Shown here: positions 1 through 4,645 of the stretch, piece by piece
How positions within the stretch are numbered: the stretch's first letter is position 1
Layout: each line of letters starts with the position of its first letter
Assembly: GCA_937864385.1 (NCBI GenBank)
Contig: CALMJN010000421.1
Location: 1-5,215 of the forward strand
Length of the DNA: 5,215 nt
Source: an uncultured Methanosarcinales archaeon
GTDB lineage: Archaea; Halobacteriota; Methanosarcinia; Methanotrichales; Methanotrichaceae
Reading direction: 5' to 3'
Program-made: the position numbers and the translations under genes
Notes under the pieces: model-generated
What the model was told of the DNA's origin: nothing
What the model saw: only the letters and a program-made list of their open reading frames with translations
Databases searched by the model: none

Positions 1-237
1 GTGATCCTGGCCAATTTCCACGCTGCTCGCCAGTTTGCCCAAAAAATGAACCGGCAGCGCGACCTGGTCAATTACCCGGAGCGGGCTGTCCGCGCCGGGC
101 AGATCAATGCAATGGGCTACAACACAGACGAAGCAGTATATTCTGGACAGGCCGCTGCCATTGCAGGTGTCCCGGTATTAGAGGATATTTTTCCGATATT
201 CCGAGCCCACCCACTTTTATTTCAGGTGCTGCTTTCT
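1..237 (+). pseudogene. Unrecognised partial plus-strand coding remnant
   Basis: The plus-strand frame beginning with GTG at position 1 is open to 636, but only about the first 65-70 codons look like protein. That part is rich in Ala, Gln, Asn and Asp/Glu, has mostly G or C in third codon positions, and includes stretches such as MNRQRDLVNYPERAV and INAMGYNTDEAVYSGQAAA. From about 260 onward the same frame is antisense to the metallo-beta-lactamase-fold fragment and so is not credible. The gene probably enters from the left of the window, so the GTG at position 1 may be an internal Val. Its natural 3' end appears to be lost somewhere near 195-260, an A+T-richer stretch. I do not recognise the family. 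The opposite strand is also open in one frame over 1-177, but its translation is Cys/Val-rich and less protein-like. The boundary at 237 is approximate. Confidence 0.3.
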
Positions 238-516
238 TTAGTTTATAAAATTCAATTCAGTGATCTGGCTGGTCGACTTTTTGCCGCAGTGATCGGAATG
301 GCGATGGGTATTGACCAGAATATCAACATCCTCCGGCCTAATCTGCAAACCCTCCAGCGCCTGAAGGATGGCCTCTTCGTCGCCCTTCTGACCGGTATCT
401 ACCACGATCTTGCAGCCCCGGCTAAGGATCAGTGTGGAGGAGGATCGAGCGTCCAGTATGATTCCCTGGTCATCCCTTTTGATCGATCCCGGCTTGAGAA
501 GATACACTGCAGGCAT
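238..516 (-). pseudogene. Truncated metallo-beta-lactamase-fold hydrolase
   Basis: This minus-strand frame gives 92 residues from an ATG at 516-514 to TAA at 240-238. The N-terminal part fits the MBL-fold family. A core strand leads to VVDTG at residues 38-42, a helix follows, and then DILVNTHRHSDHCG at 65-78 carries the HxHxDH metal signature (H71, H73, D75, H76). Family members are usually 200 residues or more and need further His and Asp ligands after this point. Here the resemblance stops at Gly78 and about 14 unrelated residues precede the stop, so both the rest of the metal site and the second half of the fold are missing. No other minus-strand frame in 1-237 resumes an MBL sequence. 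The ATG lies 27 bases after the purB stop on the same strand with no clear Shine-Dalgarno, which suggests it was once the second gene of a purB transcript. It is probably inactive. Confidence 0.75.
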
Positions 517-543
517 AAATGGCAGAAAGGATATTGCTTCGGC

Positions 544-1887
544 TCAGTCCAGATAGAGCCGATGCAGTTTCTGGTAAAGCCTCTCCACCTGAGATACCGC
601 AGTTCCTATGTACTGATGCGGGTCGAGCAGGGATGATATCTGCTGAGCGGTAAGATGCTGAGTGACCAGGCTACTCTCCAGGAGCACATCTGCCAGCTCT
701 CTCTTCTCTTCGAAGGCGATCATGGAGCTCTGGCGCATGATCTCATGGGCCTGCTGGCGGCCTACACCTTTTTTGGCCAGCTCGACCATTACATTCTCGG
801 CCATATTCAGGCCGCGCAGCATGGTCAGGTTTTTCTCTATGTTCTCTTTCCGCAGAGTCAGCCGATCCAGGGTACGGGTGGCCAGGGTGATGAGATGGTC
901 GGTGAAGATGAAAGCCTCGGGAAAGACTATCCTCTCGCAACTGCTGTTGGTCAGATCCCTCTCATCCCAGAGGGGTATGTTCTCGAAGGCGGGGATGAGC
1001 TGGGCCCGGACGATGCGGGACAGGCCGCAGATCTGCTCTGATTTGATGGGATTTCTCTTGTGGGGCATGGTGGAGGAGCCAACCTGCTTTTTGCCGAAGC
1101 CCTCCTCTACCTCGGCTATCTCCGTCCTCTGGAGAGTGCGCATCTCCACGAATATCTTGTCCAGGGTGGATGCTGCCAATGCCATCCAGCAGATAAGCTC
1201 AGCGTGGCGGTCGCGTTGCACCACCTGGTTGGATACATCCACCTCGGCCAGTCCCAAATGCTGCATGACCAGAGTCTGGATATCCATGCCTTTCTCGCCG
1301 TAGGCGGCCTGGGTGCCCACTGCTCCGCTCATCTTGCCCACGGCAGCGCGGGGTCGGAGCTGCTGAAGGCGCTCGATGTGCCGGCCCACCTCCGAGGCCC
1401 AGATGGCAAAGCGCAGGCCGTAGGTGGTGGGGACAGCAATCTGGCCGTGGGTCCTGCCGGCGCAGACCAGGCTCTTGTTGGCCAAGGCTTTTTCCAGCAA
1501 AAGGGAGAGCAGGGCCTTGAGCTTGGGCTCCAGGATATCCAAAGAGGCCTTTATCTGCAGGCCGGTGGCGGTGTCCAGGATGTCATTGGATGTGGCGCCC
1601 AGGTGGATCCACTCCCCGAATTGAGGGCTCTCTTCTGCTAAAGCCAGGACGGTGGCCATCATATCGTGTCCAATCTCGTCCTCGATCTCTTTGGCCCGCT
1701 CCGGTCGGGTTGACTGTGCCGCTGCGGCTATCTCCGCCGCCGCGCCCGGCGGAATCATGCCCAGCTCTTCTTCCGCCCGTGCCAGGGCCGCCTCCACCCG
1801 GAAGAGGCAGCGCAGCCGGAAGTCCTCTTCCCAGATGGCCTTCATCTCTTTGGTGCCGTATCGGAATTCGATGGGGTGAATAGACAT
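544..1887 (-). CDS. purB: Adenylosuccinate lyase
   Basis: This 447-residue protein belongs to the fumarase/aspartase superfamily. Adenylosuccinate lyase eliminates fumarate from SAICAR to give AICAR, and from adenylosuccinate to give AMP, in cytoplasmic purine synthesis; it normally works as a homotetramer. Visible motifs, numbered from the chosen ATG, are GHDMMA near 74-79, HLGATSND at 95-102, GRTHGQ at 144-149 (catalytic His in TH) and the superfamily signature SSTMPHKRNP at 271-280 (mobile loop with catalytic Ser). The C-terminal region with WDERDLTNSS and RGLNMAENVM is intact, and the length is typical. The frame stays open upstream to an ATG at 2166, but those extra 93 residues are low-quality sequence. 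MSIHPIEFRYGTKEM at 1887 is the usual family N-terminus, so I start there. No Shine-Dalgarno is visible before this ATG. The truncated MBL gene follows by 27 bases. Several long plus-strand frames lie over the gene; they look like by-products of its codon use. Confidence 0.96.
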   Translation of the reverse strand: MSIHPIEFRYGTKEMKAIWEEDFRLRCLFRVEAALARAEEELGMIPPGAAAEIAAAAQSTRPERAKEIEDEIGHDMMATVLALAEESPQFGEWIHLGATSNDILDTATGLQIKASLDILEPKLKALLSLLLEKALANKSLVCAGRTHGQIAVPTTYGLRFAIWASEVGRHIERLQQLRPRAAVGKMSGAVGTQAAYGEKGMDIQTLVMQHLGLAEVDVSNQVVQRDRHAELICWMALAASTLDKIFVEMRTLQRTEIAEVEEGFGKKQVGSSTMPHKRNPIKSEQICGLSRIVRAQLIPAFENIPLWDERDLTNSSCERIVFPEAFIFTDHLITLATRTLDRLTLRKENIEKNLTMLRGLNMAENVMVELAKKGVGRQQAHEIMRQSSMIAFEEKRELADVLLESSLVTQHLTAQQISSLLDPHQYIGTAVSQVERLYQKLHRLYLD

Positions 1888-2048
1888 GATGAGCAGAATG
1901 ACAGGAGGGGTTGATGAGCTTTTGGTTTCATAGACAGAAGCTGCATCAAAACAGCCGGGCAATATCATACCCTTGATGATCCTTAGGCTTTGCATCCGAT
2001 GCGGTTGGTCAGAACATTCCAGGGTCCGTCCTAAGTTTTTTCCAAGGC

Positions 2049-2061
2049 AAAATATATATAA
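2049..2061 (-). promoter_or_regulatory. Candidate TATA box for purB
   Basis: Read on the minus strand, this stretch is CTTATATATATTTT-like, a good archaeal TATA box. Transcription would begin about 25 bases downstream, near 2025-2035, giving purB an untranslated leader of roughly 140 bases. The same A/T block also reads as a TATA box on the plus strand, so orientation is ambiguous and both may be used. A weaker alternative for purB lies near 1955-1972 (minus strand, GGTATGATATTG). Confidence 0.4.
2050..2061 (+). promoter_or_regulatory. Candidate TATA box for the 2084 small ORF
   Basis: AAATATATATAA on the plus strand is centred about 28 bases before the ATG at 2084. That is the spacing expected when an archaeal transcript starts at or next to the start codon, i.e. 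leaderless. The element overlaps the minus-strand TATA candidate for purB, so this may be one shared divergent promoter. Confidence 0.4.
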
Positions 2062-2083
2062 GTTGAAGGCGAACCTGAGAAGT

Positions 2084-2170
2084 ATGTCGAAGCTCGCTAT
2101 TTGCGTTTTTTGCCAAGAGCACGGCATTGATGTGTCCTTAGATACATCTGCGAAAAAATTCTGCATTTAA
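2084..2170 (+). CDS. Possible leaderless 28-residue Cys peptide
   Basis: This short plus-strand reading frame runs from ATG 2084 to TAA 2170 and gives 28 residues. It begins MSKLAICVFCQEHG and has cysteines at positions 7, 10 and 27, so a CxxC pair plus one further Cys, which resembles half of a zinc-knuckle site. There is no convincing Shine-Dalgarno, but the TATA element at 2050-2061 is placed correctly for a leaderless mRNA. A 12-bp hairpin begins three bases after the stop. It may be a true microprotein, the 5' remnant of a longer zinc-ribbon gene, or chance. The family is not recognised. The minus strand across it is open but gives unconvincing sequence. Confidence 0.35.
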   Translation: MSKLAICVFCQEHGIDVSLDTSAKKFCI

Positions 2171-2172
2171 GG

Positions 2173-2200
2173 CCCAGTCCAAATGATGATTTGGATTGGG
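2173..2200 (+). terminator. 12-bp hairpin after the 28-residue ORF
   Basis: The arms CCCAGTCCAAAT (2173-2184) and ATTTGGATTGGG (2189-2200) pair over all 12 positions, with one G-U wobble, around a GATG loop. The hairpin starts three bases after the TAA at 2168-2170, so it could mark the end of that transcript. No T run follows, so an archaeal terminator is not assured. A small RNA element or a trace of a miniature transposable element remains possible. The structure itself is clear; the role is inferred. Confidence 0.45.
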
Positions 2201-2267
2201 TGTTGGAAGCTTGAGAGCAGAATGGAAATAAAAAGGAATTTGCTTTGAAAGGATTGGCCTGATGAAG

Positions 2268-2296
2268 TGCTCCTGATCTTTGCATCTCAGGGAGCA
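2268..2296. repeat. Imperfect inverted repeat in the gap before 2386
   Basis: TGCTCCTGA (2268-2276) pairs with TCAGGGAGCA (2287-2296), leaving one bulged G and a 10-base loop. It lies in the 215-base stretch 2171-2385, which holds no convincing gene; besides this repeat and the hairpin at 2173-2200 I see only a weak A-rich TATA-like block at 2226-2235. It may form a structured leader for the 2386 gene if transcription starts upstream, or it may be incidental. Confidence 0.35.
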
Positions 2297-2385
2297 TCAA
2301 AGGATGAATCCCACCGGGTCATCATAACCTACTGCAGCCTTTCTAACTGAAGTGCTGCCGGGCCAACTCCTTCTGGAGCCAGGCG

Positions 2386-2622
2386 ATGACAAAGAGAATT
2401 GAACTTAATGAGTCTTTGAACTTTAGGGGCAGCATATTTGCCGGGATAGCAGGAAGCAGCGAAGGGCCTTCCATAGATGTCATACTCCAGATGATGAAAA
2501 GCCAAATCGATCTGGGGTCTGCATTTATGAAGACATTTCTGGTTGAAGGACTGCTTACTCTAGGTGCAGCCATGGGTATTGGAATGGTAGCGGTTCTTGT
2601 CGGGGTGGGATGGTTGGCATAG
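2386..2622 (+). CDS. Small single-pass membrane protein, function unknown
   Basis: This gene encodes 78 residues from ATG 2386 to TAG 2622. A GGAG at 2375-2378 stands seven bases before the ATG, a well-placed Shine-Dalgarno, and an in-frame TAA at 2344 limits any earlier start. Residues 1-50 form a mixed, mildly polar region (SLNFRGSIFAG, SIDVILQMMKS). Residues 51-78 are a strongly hydrophobic Gly/Ala/Val/Leu segment containing GLLTLGAAMGIGMVAVLVGV that runs to the C-terminus. This is consistent with one membrane helix in a tail-anchor-like arrangement. The minus strand over the region is also open (99 codons), but it is Ser/Pro-rich and has no ribosome site. I do not recognise the family. 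It could be a decayed end of a larger membrane protein. The clear ribosome site and the hydrophobic pattern make it more likely real than not. Confidence 0.55.
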   Translation: MTKRIELNESLNFRGSIFAGIAGSSEGPSIDVILQMMKSQIDLGSAFMKTFLVEGLLTLGAAMGIGMVAVLVGVGWLA

Positions 2623-2655
2623 ACCGGCAGGATATCAATCAAGAGAATTTGGCAG

Positions 2656-2663
2656 TTTAAAAA
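2656..2663 (+). promoter_or_regulatory. Candidate TATA box for the 2718 gene
   Basis: TTTAAAAA lies about 60 bases before the ATG at 2718. A start of transcription about 25-28 bases downstream, near 2685, would leave a leader of roughly 30 bases that includes the ribosome site at 2706-2711. This spacing is normal for an archaeal gene with a leader. Confidence 0.45.
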
Positions 2664-2717
2664 GAGATTTCGGATGCTCTAATTTGATCGATGCCCTTCA
2701 CTTGCGGGTGGTTTGGT

Positions 2718-2903
2718 ATGACCTATGACTATTTGGCAGCTTTGGCAAAGCGAAAGGAGCTTATCGAACTGATTGCCGCCGCGGCTGATGAGATTGCAGC
2801 CATCGACGCCGAATTGAAAATCGGCGGCTTGCCTTGGCTGGAAAGCTATGAAAGATCCCCATCTATGGTGGCTGATATGAGTGATACCGGCTTGGTGCAA
2901 TAG
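2718..2903 (+). CDS. 61-residue helical protein, function unknown
   Basis: The protein runs from ATG 2718 to TAG 2903. I prefer this start to the in-frame ATG at 2691 because GGGTGG at 2706-2711 stands six bases before it, whereas 2691 has no ribosome site. Residues 4-34 (YLAALAKRKELIELIAAAAD and on to the Glu at 32) should form one long amphipathic helix with Leu/Ile/Ala spacing suited to a coiled coil or helix packing. A Gly-Gly-Leu-Pro-Trp turn at 36-40 follows, then an acidic, probably flexible tail. There are no cysteines and no membrane segment. A small DNA- or protein-binding factor is possible, but nothing shows it. It has its own promoter candidate at 2656-2663, and the zinc-ribbon gene begins 104 bases further on the same strand with another promoter. 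I do not recognise the family. Confidence 0.6.
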   Translation: MTYDYLAALAKRKELIELIAAAADEIAAIDAELKIGGLPWLESYERSPSMVADMSDTGLVQ

Positions 2904-2947
2904 CTGGCAAGAGACGATATGCGGCAAAGGAATGAGGATGCGCTACC

Positions 2948-2957
2948 TTATAAAAAG
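2948..2957 (+). promoter_or_regulatory. Strong TATA box for the 3008-3368 gene pair
   Basis: TTATAAAAAG is the best archaeal TATA match in the small-gene region. Initiation about 25-28 bases downstream, near 2976-2982, would produce a leader of about 30 bases carrying the near-perfect ribosome site GAGGAGG that ends at 3000. This indicates that the zinc-ribbon gene and its coupled partner are transcribed independently of the gene ending at 2903. Confidence 0.6.
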
Positions 2958-3007
2958 CGGAAAAGTTGACAAGAGCATGGCTAGCGTTACAGAGAGGAGG
3001 GCCAGTT

Positions 3008-3160
3008 ATGGCGCCTGGCTCTGACTCTTTCTTTCCCAGGTGTCCCATGTGCGGCTCCATGTGGATAGCGCAAAACCAGGATAATCTTAAACCAGAATGT
3101 GAGACCTGCGGTCAAAAATTAAGGAAGAAGACAACGGGAAGAGGATATGAGGTGCAATAA
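3008..3160 (+). CDS. Small zinc-ribbon protein
   Basis: This 50-residue protein runs from ATG 3008 to TAA 3160. GGAGG at 2996-3000 stands seven bases before the ATG, so I take this start rather than the in-frame upstream ATG at 2966, which lies before the ribosome site. It has two knuckles: CPMC at residues 12-15 and CETC at 31-34 (CxxC-x15-CxxC). These should bind one zinc ion in a ribbon resembling those of transcription factors and ribosomal proteins. A basic tail follows (KLRKKTTGRGYE), which suits binding to nucleic acid. There is no other domain. The gene ends one base before the next ATG, and the next ribosome site lies within its last codons, so the two proteins are probably made together. 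The exact family and partner are unknown; a DNA-, RNA- or protein-binding adaptor is the reasonable inference. Confidence 0.75.
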   Translation: MAPGSDSFFPRCPMCGSMWIAQNQDNLKPECETCGQKLRKKTTGRGYEVQ

Positions 3161-3161
3161 A

Positions 3162-3368
3162 ATGGGAAAGGAAGACGGCTACTATTTCTACTCCGAGAAG
3201 CAGAAGAAGATCAGGGCGCGGATTGATTCATCCCCCAGCTTCTTTGCCAGAGTAAGCGGCAAGATAGTGGAATGCACGGAGCGAAGCACCTCGCCAAGTC
3301 CTTCCGGGCCTTTTGACGATTATGTCTTTCTTGGCAGAGGGACATACATCGGCAGCAAGCCGGAATGA
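3162..3368 (+). CDS. 68-residue protein coupled to the zinc ribbon, function unknown
   Basis: The protein runs from ATG 3162 to TGA 3368. An in-frame ATG at 3147 would overlap the zinc-ribbon gene, but its purine-rich stretch is only about two bases away. ATG 3162 has GAGGTG at 3149-3154 with a seven-base spacer and follows the previous stop by a single base, so translational coupling is likely. Residues 4-20 are charged and aromatic (EDGYYFYSEKQKKIRAR). A middle part with SFFARVSGKIVEC (26-38) looks like beta structure. A Ser/Pro linker at 41-50 and an aromatic-glycine tail (DDYVFLGRGTYIG) complete it. There is one cysteine and no membrane segment. I do not recognise the family. The shared promoter at 2948-2957 and the terminator-like palindrome 20 bases downstream suggest a two-gene unit with the zinc ribbon. 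Confidence 0.65.
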   Translation: MGKEDGYYFYSEKQKKIRARIDSSPSFFARVSGKIVECTERSTSPSPSGPFDDYVFLGRGTYIGSKPE

Positions 3369-3388
3369 GAAGGCGAGGCTTCATAAGA

Positions 3389-3441
3389 GGAGGATCGAAT
3401 TCGATCCTCCCATCCTGCCAGGTCGATAACGAAATTTTTTT
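3389..3441 (+). terminator. Perfect 22-base palindrome followed by a T7 run
   Basis: Positions 3389-3399 (GGAGGATCGAA) and 3400-3410 (TTCGATCCTCC) are exact reverse complements, giving a 9-bp stem with an AATT loop if folded as RNA. The palindrome lies 20 bases after the TGA at 3366-3368. A run of seven T residues at 3435-3441 follows, the usual termination signal in archaea. The gene on the other side (radical SAM) converges and ends at 3512, so the hairpin could serve both transcripts. As a duplex, the same sequence could equally be an operator for a dimeric protein. The rest of the gap to 3511 holds nothing else I can support. Confidence 0.55.
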
Positions 3442-3511
3442 GGCCTTATGGCATCGGATCTCTCCGGCTCTTTTCACGCTGCTTACCTTGTCTCTTTCTC
3501 ATCCGTCTCTT

Positions 3512-4507
3512 TCACATCCACTGATAGTGGCGCATGACCTCAGGTACAAAATCATAGAGCAGGCTGTTTTCCACATAGCCGAAGAAGAGGCATCCGGCGC
3601 ATCCTGCAGCCAGTTCCTTTCGCTTCTCTCTGGTATCCTCCCAGACCCTGGCCAGGCCACTGCGGATGTTTCCCAGCGCCTCCTGGTGCACCCGGCAGGC
3701 GCCAACGGTTCCATCCGCCGCCACATGCATGATTATCTCCGAAGCATGGCAGGTGAATTGGCGCCCGGCTTCTTTGCTCTTCTGCCTTTGGGACTCCTTT
3801 ATCATCTGGAGGTAGGTTAGAGAATTTATGAGGGGAGATCCGCTCTTTTTCAGATCCATGAGCCTCTCTATAGCCGCCTCAAATTCGGAAATATCCCTGA
3901 CCGCCAGGCTCTGCCAGACCTGCTGGCTGATCTCCGGAGAGGGGTGCATGGGCTCAAAGGATATCCAGCAGCCTAAAGATTCTGCCAGGTGTACCAGATC
4001 CTCCAGCTCGCCAACATTTTTTCCGGATATGACGCAGTTGATGAGAATCTCATGCCCGGCCTTCCTTGCCGCCCGAATTGCATCCAGGACCGGGGCCGGG
4101 TCTAATCCCCGAAGCTCCTTGTAGCTCTTGATGCCGTCCAATGAGACGGAGAGCATGTCCAGATCCCGGAGATCTGCCAGCCTCTTTTCCAAAAGCAGGC
4201 CGTTGGTTACCAGGGAGGTGACAAGGCCCTTGGACCGGGCATGGCTCAGGATGAGGGGCAGGTCCTCTCTCATCAGAGGCTCCGCAGTCCAGGCGTTGTA
4301 GACCCCGATGCCATAATCAGCGGCCTCATCCAGCATCCTGAAAATCTCAGGGGTGCTCATCTCCGGGCCCGGCTGCTTCCAGTAGCTGCAGAAGCGGCAG
4401 CGCAGATTGCAGCGTGAGGTTATGCCGTGGGAGAGGACAAAGGGCCTCTTCTTAATCCTCATCTGCCAGAGGGCCCGGGCAGCCATCGCCGGAGAGAAGG
4501 ATTTCAT
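3512..4507 (-). CDS. Radical SAM protein with Twitch/SPASM-like C-terminus
   Basis: This 331-residue protein starts at ATG 4507, with AGGTG at 4512-4516 four bases before it. Radical SAM enzymes use a [4Fe-4S] cluster to cleave S-adenosylmethionine and start a radical reaction. The cluster motif is CNLRCRFC (Cys33, Cys37, Cys40; CX3CX2C), the region where GGEP normally stands reads WTAEPL at 73-78, and VSLDG at 121-125 is the usual core strand. The C-terminus has Cys253-X12-Gly266-X4-Cys271, which fits the first half of SPASM (CX9-15GX4C), then Cys303-X2-Cys306, with no later cysteines. That leaves four auxiliary Cys, as in Twitch domains that hold a single extra cluster. SPASM/Twitch enzymes often modify peptides, proteins or sugars. 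No precursor peptide or partner is visible nearby. It appears to be transcribed alone and converges on the small-gene cluster. The general class is secure; the substrate is unknown. Confidence 0.92.
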   Translation of the reverse strand: MKSFSPAMAARALWQMRIKKRPFVLSHGITSRCNLRCRFCSYWKQPGPEMSTPEIFRMLDEAADYGIGVYNAWTAEPLMREDLPLILSHARSKGLVTSLVTNGLLLEKRLADLRDLDMLSVSLDGIKSYKELRGLDPAPVLDAIRAARKAGHEILINCVISGKNVGELEDLVHLAESLGCWISFEPMHPSPEISQQVWQSLAVRDISEFEAAIERLMDLKKSGSPLINSLTYLQMIKESQRQKSKEAGRQFTCHASEIIMHVAADGTVGACRVHQEALGNIRSGLARVWEDTREKRKELAAGCAGCLFFGYVENSLLYDFVPEVMRHYQWM

Positions 4508-4522
4508 AATGCACCTTTTGCC

Positions 4523-4557
4523 GCCGCCGGGTAATAAACCTGGCTGAACCCGGCGGC
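4523..4557. repeat. Perfect 10-bp GC-rich inverted repeat upstream of the radical SAM gene
   Basis: GCCGCCGGGT (4523-4532) is the exact reverse complement of ACCCGGCGGC (4548-4557), with a 15-base loop. On the minus strand it ends six bases before the radical SAM ribosome site (4512-4516), so if transcribed it would place a stable hairpin next to that site. It could be an operator, a leader hairpin affecting translation, or part of the 3' end of the coiled-coil transcript. No T run adjoins it. Confidence 0.5.
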
Positions 4558-4624
4558 ATTAACCGGCTTGATAAGGAGCTTTTCTCGGCCAGTTCAGGTT
4601 ATGCTCAAGGCTAAAGCGGTGGTT

Positions 4625-4630
4625 AAAAAA
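4625..4630 (-). terminator. T6 run after the coiled-coil gene
   Basis: On the minus strand, six T residues follow the TGA at 4646-4648 by about 15 bases, in the context AATAATTTTTTAACC. T-rich stretches alone are typical archaeal terminators. This would separate the coiled-coil gene from the radical SAM gene that begins about 120 bases further on. Confidence 0.4.
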
Positions 4631-4645
4631 TTATTGAGCAGGGAT

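Noticed and set aside
655..1883. Several long plus-strand frames (up to 193 residues) across purB
   Set aside because: They lie antisense to a complete, motif-rich purB. Their products are low in family-like pattern and are best explained as shadows of purB codon bias.
1903..1976. AGGAGGGG followed by an ATG at 1914 on the plus strand, giving a 20-residue peptide
   Set aside because: The ribosome-like site is attractive, but the frame is very short, points away from no known gene and has no promoter; probably chance within the purB leader.
1888..2166. A 93-residue N-terminal extension of PurB
   Set aside because: The frame is open by chance; the translation is not protein-like, crosses a likely promoter and precedes the standard N-terminus MSIHPIEFRYG.
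2343..2642. Minus-strand 99-codon frame over the 2386 gene
   Set aside because: Ser/Pro-rich translation without a ribosome site; the plus-strand frame has a good site and a clear membrane segment.
1888..3511. Mobile element, CRISPR array or tRNA in the small-gene region
   Set aside because: I found no transposase or integrase, no terminal inverted repeats with target duplication, no regularly spaced repeats and no tRNA cloverleaf.
3365..3820. Plus-strand 151-codon frame over the end of the radical SAM gene
   Set aside because: It is mostly antisense to the conserved Cys-rich C-terminus of the radical SAM protein and crosses the palindrome.
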